This document shows, in pieces, positions 39,544 through 49,600 of a stretch of 64,000 bases of DNA (its first letter is position 1; the number at the start of each line of letters is the position of its first letter). The translations under genes and the position numbers were made by a program. This DNA comes from Triops longicaudatus (lineage: Eukaryota; Arthropoda; Branchiopoda; Notostraca; Triopsidae): assembly GCA_022885665.1 (NCBI GenBank), contig JAGQDJ010000118.1:1-64000 (forward strand), written 5' to 3'. The notes under the pieces were generated by a model. That model searched no databases and had not been told where the DNA came from. It saw only the letters and a program-made list of their open reading frames with translations.

Positions 39544-42500
39544 ATGTCGAAGGTTGAAGAAGATGAAAGTCCTGTAGATACAGGAGAAAACTCTGTAAGT
39601 TAGAACATTGCATAATTACCTTCTACGCAAAAGTGTTTTAGTTTATGCAAGCCGCTGGAGACAAAATATTTGCTTGATATTTAGATTTTTGTTGCGTTGT
39701 GCGTAATAGATTACGTTTAAATCACTCTGGCGTAACAATTCATAGCAACAACTTATTGTATATTGATCTGTCTTATTAAATGCATTAATTGAATTTTATT
39801 ATAAACATTTTTAGAATGAATCCTCTGAGGCGACAACTTCTACGAAAGGCAAAGACAAGGATGATTACGACAAGAAATTGGTATATGCATTGAAATAACA
39901 TGTAGTTACACAACTTAAATCTCGTTTTACTCTAATAGGAAGTGGACAGTAGCAAGCGTTTTGATTTTCTTCTGAAACAAACCGAAATTTTCGGTCATTT
40001 TATGTCAACTAGTGCAAAAGCTACACCTACCAGTCCTTTAAAGGTCAAACCAGGTCGTCCTAAGAAAGAAAAAGCCCCTGCCGACACTGGAGAGTAAGTC
40101 ACTCCCTTCCAATTTTACAATTTGCTAATAAAACGCATTGCGTTCTCATTGTAGTCATCGCCACCGTATGACGGAACAAGAAGAAGACGAAGAGTTGCTC
40201 AAAGATGCCAAAACTGCTGAACAATTCATTACACGCTTTGACGCTTCCCCTTTCTACATCAAAGGAGGCACCATGAGAGATTACCAAGTTCGAGGCTTGA
40301 ATTGGATGATTTCATTGTATGAAAATGGCATCAACGGCATCCTAGCCGATGAAATGGGTCTCGGAAAAACACTCCAAACCATTTCTCTCCTAGGGTAAAC
40401 ACACTTCCTTGCCTTTAGAACCATGTCTTGTACCAAAATTTCCTAACTTATTCCTATTTTCAGAAGACCTTTTACCGCGCCTGTTGCTGACATTGTTCAT
40501 GTTTTCATATTATTTTTGACTTTCCATTAGTTATTAACTTTTGTGTTACATTCACGTATTCATTTGGTTTATTAGCTCGTTTTCTTTGCGTATTTTAAGC
40601 ATTTGTAAATGTTATTGTGTATTTATTTTTCTTTATTCTCATTTGTGTGATTTTTTTTCATTTATTTCGTGTATCTTTTCATTCGTTTCCTTTATTAGTT
40701 TGTGTTGCTCATTTTATTTGTTATTTCAATTTTTTTCAGCTACATGAAACATTACCGTAACATTAATGGCCCACATATCGTAATCGTACCGAAATCCACG
40801 TTAGCTAATTGGATGTCGGAATTTAAGAAGTGGTGTCCGACGTTAAGAACTGTTTGCCTCACTGGAGATGCGGAAACTCGAGTAATTATTTTCACTAATA
40901 GAATTTCGTTAAAAAAGTATCAAATTCTGTCTGCAACCGTTTTTTCCCTCTTAAAATAGAAAAATCTTATTCACGACACAATCATGCCGGGTGAGTGGGA
41001 CGTCTGCGTCTCGTCTTACGAAATTGTGATGCGAGAGCGCGCCGTTTTCAAGAAATTCAACTGGCGCTACTTGGTTATTGACGAGGCCCATCGTATCAAG
41101 AACGAGAAATCTAAACTGTCCGAAATCATTCGCGAGTTTAAGACTAGCAATCGCCTTCTGATTACTGGCACGCCGTTGCAAAATAATTTACACGAATTAT
41201 GGGCGTTGCTTAACTTCCTTTTACCGGACGTGTTCAATTCTTCCGAGGATTTCGATGAATGGTTCAATACCAACAGTTGCCTGGGTGACAACGCGCTCAT
41301 CGAGCGCTTGCACACCGTGCTCCGACCCTTTTTGCTTCGTCGTCTCAAGTCTGACGTCGAGAAAGCACTGAAACCGAAGAAAGAACTCAAAGTTTACGTC
41401 GGTTTGAGCAAAATGCAACGTGAATGGTACACGAAATTGCTTTTGCGTGACATTGACATCATCAACGGCGCAGGTCGCATGGAGAAAATGCGTTTGCAGA
41501 ATATCCTCATGCATTTACGTAAGTGTTGCAACCACCCGTACCTCTTCGACGGTGCCGAACCCGGCCCGCCTTACACTACCGACGAACACATCGTCAACAA
41601 CAGCGGCAAGATGGTCATCTTGGACAAACTGCTGCCGAAATTGCAAAGCCAAGGCTCAAGGGTTTTGATCTTCAGCCAGATGACGCGCATGCTTGACATT
41701 CTGGAAGATTACTGCTACTGGCGGGGTCACAGCTACTGCCGCCTTGATGGTCAGACGCCACATGAGGATCGTCACCGGCAAATCAACGAATTCAACGCTC
41801 CCAATAGCTCCAAATTCATTTTCATGCTCTCAACTCGCGCTGGTGGGTTGGGCATCAACTTAGCCACTGCCGACGTCGTCATCTTGTTCGATTCGGATTG
41901 GAATCCTCAGATGGACCTGCAAGCCATGGATCGAGCCCATCGTATAGGACAGCAAAAGCAAGTGCGCGTCTTCCGGTTCATCACCGAAAACACAGTAGAA
42001 GAGAAGATGATCGAGCGCGCTGATATCAAGCTCCGGTTGGACAAAATGGTCATTCAGCAAGGTAGGCTACTTGACAAGTCCTCCAATTCGCTGAACAAGG
42101 ACGAAATGTTGAGCATGATCCGCCACGGCGCTGACCACGTATTCGCCTCGAAAGATTCTGAAATCACCGACGAGGATATCGACACCATCTTAGCCAAGAG
42201 CGAAGCTAAAACTCAGGAAATCAACGAAAAATTGGAAAAAATCGGTGATCCCTCGTTAGCGAATTTCACACTAGATGGTCCGAAGGAGTACGTCTACCAA
42301 TTTGAAGGTGAAGACTACCGCGAGAAACAAAAAAGCTTATTAGGTACTTGGATCGAACCACCCAAAAGAGAACGTAAGGCGAATTACGCAGTGGACGCGT
42401 ATTTCCGAGAGGCGTTGCGCGTCACTGAGCCCAAGGCACCCAAAGCGCCTCGGCCGCCCAAGCAACCTATAGTGCAAGACTTCCAATTCTTCCCCCCGCG

Positions 42501-43383
42501 ACTTTTTGAGCTGTTGGATCAAGAAATTTACTATTATCGCAAAACTGTGGGTTATAAAGTGCCGAAGAATCCAGAATTAGGTTCCGACGCGTCGCGAGTA
42601 CAGCGAGAGGAGCAACGCAAGATTGACGAGGCAGAGCCACTTTCGGAGGAAGAGCAAGCTGAGAAGGAGAACTTGCTGACGCAAGGTTTCACGACCTGGA
42701 CCAAACGCGATTTTAACCAGTTTATCAAAGCGAATGAAAGGTACGGCCGGGACGATATTGACAACATCGCGAAGGAAGTGGAAGGCAAGACACCCGAGGA
42801 AGTCATGGAATACAGCGCCGTCTTCTGGGAACGTTGTCACGAGCTGCAGGACATCGAACGCATCATGGCGCAGATCGAACGCGGAGAAGCTAAGATTCAG
42901 CGCCGTTCGTCGATTAAAAAGGCGCTGGATGCCAAGATATCCCGGTATCGCGCACCGTTCCATCAGCTGCGCATTGCGTACGGGACCAATAAAGGAAAGA
43001 ATTACACCGAGGATGAGGATCGGTTTTTGGTGTGCATGCTGCATAAGCTAGGGTTCGATAAGGAAAATGTGTATGAGGAGCTGCGCGCCGCGGTGCGGTC
43101 AGCACCGCAGTTTCGGTTCGACTGGTTCATTAAATCACGCACGGCCATGGAACTGCAGCGGAGGTGTAATACGCTCATTACGCTGATTGAACGTGAAAAT
43201 CAAGAGTTGGAGGAGAAGGAAAAAGCGGAAAGGAAGAAAAGAGGACCGAAACCAGGCTTTAAACTCGCCAATAGTGCGAACACGTCCAACGCGGGTGAGA
43301 GTCCCGCCAAAACGGAAGCCACGAAGCGACCAAGTCAGGGAGCAGCGACACCGGACAAACCTCGCAAGAAACGCAAAGCTTAA
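39544..43383 (+). CDS. Iswi: ISWI chromatin-remodelling ATPase
   Basis: SNF2-family ATPase that slides and spaces nucleosomes as the motor of NURF, ACF and CHRAC complexes in the nucleus. Exons: 39544-39594, 39815-39880, 39939-40093, 40155-40394, 40740-40881, 40960-43383; 3078 nt, 1025 aa, almost the length of fly ISWI. N-terminal acidic region, then an AT-hook-like PGRPKK and the autoinhibitory region with RFDFLLKQTEIFGHFM. The helicase core has GLGKT (159-163), DEAH (259-262), the ITGTPLQNN motif, STRAGGLGINL and DRAHRIGQ. The C-terminal half has HAND (DYRE-QK region), SANT (FTTWTKRDFNQFIKANERYG) and SLIDE (YTEDEDRFLVCMLHKLG) domains, and ends in a basic KPRKKRKA stretch. The big last exon carries no introns. 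Start is the first ATG after a TATA box. Confidence is very high. Confidence 0.97.
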
Positions 43384-43761
43384 TTTACGCTGACACCAGG
43401 ATTATGACGCTCATTGTATCTTGATTGTTTTCCGTTTAATCACGGTAATTATTCTGTGGAGAAATTCTCATTCATTCATAGCCCCGATTCTGATCTTTTT
43501 GTTAAGTGTCTGTGTAGAATAAGGGCAATTTTTTTTTTTTTTCGTACCGACATTCCTGCCCGGCTGTATCTTCGCATATTTTTCTCATGGTATGAAAATG
43601 AAAAGAGGTTAAAAATACATTTTCGAATTTTCTGCGTATATATTGTCTGTGAAATTTTAATTCTTAAAATTCTGTCGTGTCGAAAGTGGCTTCAGATTTG
43701 AGTGTCGGCGTGCTATGTCATTATGCCGTGTCGTCACGACACGATCTGTTCGACATCTATC

Positions 43762-43767
43762 AATAAA
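43762..43767 (+). terminator. Possible polyadenylation signal of Iswi
   Basis: AATAAA occurs about 380 bp after the ISWI stop, in an otherwise gene-free stretch. It is the first canonical hexamer I see downstream on this strand; use of it is inferred. Confidence 0.4.
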
Positions 43768-44508
43768 TTGCCAACAAAAACGTAGTGGCACACAAATAGA
43801 GAGGGTGCGCCTTCCCACTAAACATGGCACTAAAGATCGATTTCAAAGAACGTGGCAAAATTTTAATTTGATTATTACGAACAGTAAGTTTTGCTCGTAA
43901 GAAAAAGTATACCTGTTGTGTCCTATTTCAAGAAAAATGTCATTTCGGAACAACGACAGAAAAAAGAGCCCTGCCCACCTAATCTGTCATTGTCAGCCGA
44001 CCCCATAAGTGAGGCAGTGCTCAACTTCGGGTGTCGGGTATGTGTCATACTGCTTGTGCCGGATTTTCTACATTTTCTCATGGATGTATGTCGTGTGTCA
44101 CGTTCCATTTCCTCAAAGACTTCTTGGATTTTTCTTGTCCAGTGGTTTTTATGAAAAACAAGAAACGCACATGATTAGAGACAGTTAATGGGCTCATGTG
44201 AGACGTTACCTGTGTGCCGTAATACATCTTTGTCTTCTCAATTTTTTCTCGGCGCAACTAAGCATGGACGGTTCAGCTACGACTTGCACCGATTAACATC
44301 CATTACAAGCATTCACTCTCACTAGCTGAATCTGGATATGCAAGCGGTGAAAATTGGCAGCGTCCATTCGACAAGCTACGAAAACCTGCGGTACGCCAAT
44401 CAAGGTACCACTCCATTTTGTGGCTCGGCTTGGCAAGGCTTGGTGCCTTTGAACGACCGCATAGCATTGTTAAGGTGGAGAAGGCTGGAAAGTTTGTGAA
44501 CGAGCATC

Positions 44509-44718
44509 ATGAATTTGTTTCAAGGTAATATAGTGGGGTTTAAATATTTTGTACATGATCGGTTAAATTTTGTTCCTTTCCGCGAATGAATCGTAGGTGA
44601 TCTTATGCATCGGAGTTATTCCATTGTGCATCACAATGAACAGCCATATTTCGAAGTTCCGCAGAATTGCCTATCAATAGAACACCTATCCACGAAATTA
44701 GAGCAATTATTTCTTTAA
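44509..44718 (+). CDS. Possible two-exon microprotein between Iswi and Ube3a
   Basis: ATG at 44509 reads five codons to a GTAATA donor (44525). An acceptor 'aatcgtag' at 44596 restores phase, and the second exon (44597-44718) reads to TAA, giving 45 aa (MNLFQGDLMHRSYSIVHH...). Upstream, 44262-44508 is stop-free in another frame, with protein-like sequence (KVEKAGKFVNEHHEFVS), so the true frame is unclear. I recognise no family. Confidence 0.2.
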
Positions 44719-45931
44719 AAGCTCTTTTTACGAACTCTAATCTATGATTAAGTTATGCGATATTCTAAGTTTCGGACCTCTGCTACCTCTGGAGAATCAC
44801 GTTGGTCAATTTCCAGTAAATAACGCTTGTCCCGTACCGTTTCATAAAGTTCTGCATTCTTTGAATATTTTGTATGTTAACCTTGTCCTTAGAAATGACC
44901 TTTACTTGAACTTTTGCCTTCCGATCTTGGATGTTTTAGGAATTACTTAGTTGTTCTGACATTTGTGTTTGTTGTTTTGTCCTTCACTTTGTACCTGAGT
45001 AGTAAGTGTTCTTATATAAGGAAATGGAAAAATTCAGATAGATACACTTCAAGTGTCTCTGGGCAGTGAGACTCTTTAAGCGTCGCTGCTCAGATGGCTG
45101 TTAAAGCACTGTTCAGCTCGATTATCAAATAGTACATTATTGTATAAATAGTATTAGTTGTATAAAAATTAATAAAACGTGAAAATGTCGTAACGTGTTT
45201 CTAAATAAGTTAGAACTCAAAATTTCAAGATATTCTTTAAAATCCGTGGCCAAGTATTGCGCACAACGCTGGTTCGCCACACGTGCAGCAAGACAGTCAA
45301 CTTCCGCAATACCAACAAACGAATTTCCAAACACCAGTTACATATAATAAAAATAAATAAAAACAAAATTGAATAAGAAGTAAATAACTAAAATAAATCG
45401 TTAAATGGAATAGCAAAATAATAATAATAATAATATAAATAGATAATTGAATCTTCAGACTTGGCTCAATTACGTTAGAGTAATTTTTTGTCTTTCGTAA
45501 GCGCAGGCTCTTTTAAGATTAAAAAGTACATTAGGAACTGTTTGGCATAGTGTAGGACCATTTTCAGTGTTTGAGCTAATTTCATGTACAGTTCACCCAT
45601 TTCATAAATCAGAGCCAGTTTGTAACTTCTTTGCTTTCCTACGCATTTCTTAACAATTGAAGTAGGCTATATTTAAATCGCGGAAACACCTGCAATCAAA
45701 TTTATCGACTCCGACAAACCTGATTATCAGAACTCGATTATGTCAACAGCCTAGCGAAAAATTTTAAATGTTTATTCGTTTCGAGCATTTTGGAAGTACA
45801 TTATGGAATTTTTCTCAGAGCATTCTTACAAAAATAGGATTAATATTTAAATTGCAATTTATTTTTATTAACAACCCACATTAAAACCTTTTAAATGCTC
45901 TTAATACACGAAATCCGTCCGTCGGGGACCC

Positions 45932-46231
45932 TTGTGTTTCTTGAAAACTCCCGTTAATGGTCAACGATCCGTTGTACAGTCCGAAGTAAATACCAACAGA
46001 AGCTGTTCAAATTTTCGATTCCTTGATGGTGGCAACCCTGTTATCATTAAAACAGAAAAGAAGGATGCAGTACCTGTTATATCTCAAAGGTCTTATACGG
46101 CTTCCTCAGCCCGTTTATTTTCACCTCCACTGAAGATAAAAGAATCTACCTCGCGTAAACTAAATTCGAAACTACAAGCTCGGAAGGTGGTTAAAATCTA
46201 CCACCGTTTCCAAGGGGAAATGGGGTTTTAA
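45932..46231 (+). CDS. Unrecognised coding-like open frame
   Basis: About 99 codons are stop-free, ending in TAA just before the end of Ube3a on the other strand. Only a TTG could start it; alternatively it is an exon beginning at an acceptor such as 'gttgtacag' near 45977. The sequence (FRFLDGGNPVIIKTEKKDAV, then SYTASSARLFSPPLK and a basic SRKLNSKLQARKV) has mixed, non-repetitive composition unlike the AT-rich surroundings. It may be a real exon, a decayed gene or a retrocopy fragment. Confidence 0.25.
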   Translation: MCFLKTPVNGQRSVVQSEVNTNRSCSNFRFLDGGNPVIIKTEKKDAVPVISQRSYTASSARLFSPPLKIKESTSRKLNSKLQARKVVKIYHRFQGEMGF

Positions 46232-46683
46232 CCCATCCCCTTAAAAATGTTTTGTCCTTCAGAAAAATAATACTTTCTGGATAATATTGTACGAGATATA
46301 CACAGGGTGTTCAGAACGTCCAGTACGCCTGTGTTCTTTTACCTGTTAAAAAGTGTGCACAAGAACTTTATCGTAATACCCATATGGTACCCATATATAA
46401 TACCTATATTCTATGGTGATACCAGTTCGAAAACGAGGACTCATCACGGCACTTGATATCGTTGTTAACAGCGAATCAATGATTAAATCGACAGTTTTAT
46501 TTGTCAACGGAACCAAACAAAAATGAACACTAACGCTGTACACGCTGCAAAGGGATACAAGGTAAGGCTAGTGCGGCGAAAAAGCTGTTGAAAAGCAAAG
46601 TAGAGCCTTTATACATTCGTTTCATTTGACGCTCCAAAGTCTTTTCATTAATATTTTCACCCTCGCAAATAAAAGGTGAAAAT

Positions 46684-49600
46684 CTATAATATTCCGAAGC
46701 CTTTCGAATAGCTAATGGCCTTCAGTAACCTATCACGGAGTTTCTCTTTGCTTTCATAATCGGGTAGGAAAAGGTAATTAAAGCACGTGTGCGCAGTAGG
46801 TAGCCTAAAAAATAATTTGGAATAGTGAAAAATTACAAAAAAATGATTTTAGCGGAAAACAATACCGTTCTGAGTCTGATCCATTTTTCGAAATCATGAG
46901 TTTGAGCTTTCCCAAGCCACCTACTGGAACTCGATCGCTTCCAGTAGTAAACTGAAGAAACTGGCGTTGTTCTTCCAAGGAAAGACTATGCAAAACTTCC
47001 CAGAAATGTTTTATCGTAGGAGAATCGGAAGTAAAACCTCCCTCGTACTCCGTGGAAGCTTCCAGGGCATAAAAATCATACTCCTAGAAAGATATTACAC
47101 AATCACTCATTCTGAATAATATCATGTTAGTGGCAGATTCTGTAATCAGATAATAAGAGACAATAGTTTGAGACCGTAAACGTAAGTCTTATTAACAGTC
47201 ATTTGAAGATCGCCCATGTGAAACATACTTTACTACCGCAAACGAGCTGCTCAATCTCTTCTGGTCGAAACAAGAGGCCGATTAGACTATCTTCGGTCAC
47301 CATGTCAAATCCTCTTTTGAATGCTCTAAATTGCCTCGCTATTGACTTGTTCAGCAAGAAATCTGCGTAAAGATCCACAAATTCCTGCAAAAGTGACGTA
47401 AAAAAGAAAAAGCTAAAGCAACCATGAGAAAGAAGGATTTTATAACATTGGAATTTGAAATAACATAAAGGACGGAAATACCGAGAGTGATACTAACGCG
47501 TAAGATTTCGCTTCCAATTAAGATGCAACAATGAAAAACATGAAATTGAGACCAAAAAAAAGCATAAGTGGTCTAACAATTAAAATACGTTCGACGACGA
47601 AATAAACTCGAAAAGACAAAAACTACCTGAGATTAAAAGAAACTATAAGAAAATATCGAACATAAAAGGAGGAAAACGAAAGCGTCGAAATAATGTAAAA
47701 AGAACGATGAAGCACTCAGAAAAAGACGGATGACTTAGCAATGGATATGCACGGTATTGAAAAAAAAATAATAATAAAAAAAGTTTACATAGCAAGCCAT
47801 AGAGGTCTAATCATGCTTCTCGAGGCTAATTAACCTTCATTAGTCGCAGACGGAGCTCCAGTAAATCGGTTTCGAAGTGAAAGACAATTCTTCGACATTT
47901 CATAGACAACAGTTATTTACACCGTATACTTTTAACTTTCGCGGCCTTTCGCTTTGTAACCGACTGGTTCAAACCCTTCACCACTTAATCCAGGCTAATC
48001 AGCATTTAGAGATTTAATTAGACCTCTGTAGTTTGCCATGCAAACTTTTTTTTTACGAAAAATACGTATGTATTACTCTTGAAACACTAAGATGAACGAA
48101 CGAAGTATGAACATGATTGAATAAATGAATCAAAAGATAGAACAGAAACGCTGTAAGGAGGGGAAAAATTAAACAATATTAAGGAATTGCAAAATAATAA
48201 GTTGTTGCGACAAATTTACCTTTCTATTATCTTCTGTGACTGGTATGCTTTCTCCGTCTGGTTTAAGATCATGAGTATACGTAGTACCAAAGACATCCGA
48301 GTAGGAAATACGGAAAGTCTGCATGTAAGTGTCTTCAACACTACTGCCACTGTAATCTAACAATTCTTGTAATCCTTTCCACAGCGACTACAGAATTAAA
48401 AAATGTCAACTGTGTTCCAATGCAAAAATTTAGGCAAAATTTAAATGTACTCACAGGGTCGAAATCCTGTAAATCTTCAAATAGGCCCTTTCTGCCCATG
48501 AGTTTTCGATACACAACCATAGGGAAGCGCACATCAAGTGTGACTGTGTTATAAATAGCTAAGCCGATCATGATGCCTACTAACGTAAACTGCGCATCCG
48601 TTTCGAAAGAAGTTGGATTGAACCAATACGTTTGAGTCTCCTCCCGAAAAGTAAACATAGCTAAAACATTGCAAATTGTTAGAAAAAGTCAAGAAATTTA
48701 AAGAATTTCTCAATATTCACCATAATCAGGGTTGAAAATCTGATCGACGACTAACTGGAAAAACTCGTTCGAGACTCCACCTTCGTCGATACCTTGCTCG
48801 CCATCAAACTCAACTACTAGTTGCTTCTTCAAGTCCATAGGATTTTCCAAGGCGATCATCTCCAACTATTCACGAATGATCTCACTTAATATCGTTCCTT
48901 TATTATATTATCACAAAATAGACGTTAAAATGTGACAAGGATTCAAACTGATGCAATTATGTTTTCCAAGGACGGCATAACTGTTGTACAAAAATGACAG
49001 TATCCGATTTTTTAATATAGCGTCCTGAAATACTGCAGAAATAACGTCGGTCTATTTTGCAAAGACATAATCCAATTTAGCAAAGGTGGCGTTAAGCAAT
49101 TTCTGCATGGCGGTGCCGTTCAAAATTGCAAAGACACTACCGTCATTAAATATTTCAAAGATGGTGTCATTCACTTTGCAAAAATGACGTTTTAGTTTGA
49201 AACAGATGCTAGTCATCCTCTTCGGCAGACTTTATTCAAGTTTGCTAAGCTGGCCTTATTCGATTAATATGACGGACGGTAGCATTCTTTTCGCTAAGAC
49301 GTAACTGGGCTTGGAAAGTGTCATAGTTCTCTTTCGCAAATGTGTCGCTCGACTTCGCAAAGACGTCGCCATTCAATATGCACAAGAATTTTTAACGTCG
49401 CAAAACTGAAGCCAATCAACTAAAAGGGGGTGTCGTTCGGTTTTCTTTCACGACGTCAAACTTAGCAAAGATGTCATCTTTTAATTTTCCAAAAATGGTT
49501 AAATTCTGTTCTGCAAAGATGTAACTAAATTGTGCAATATGGCGTCATTCAACTTTGCAGAGTTGACGTTATTTTTCATACTGTGACATTCAACTTTCCT

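Larger units (their letters stand above)
43384..46683. other. Spacer between convergent Iswi and Ube3a
   Basis: Contains the 3' UTRs of both genes and the two doubtful coding-like stretches listed separately. A further minus-strand open frame at 45137-45334 is protein-like in composition but unrecognised and open on the opposite strand too, so it is not called. Confidence 0.45.

Noticed and set aside
41067..43105. Several open frames antisense or out of frame across the Iswi last exon
   Set aside because: Shadows of the long, strongly conserved ISWI coding exon.
45977..46140. Resemblance of the 45.9-kb frame to a BRCA2 BRC repeat (IS...SSARLF)
   Set aside because: The spacing between the IS and LF anchors is off and the TASGK segment is absent.
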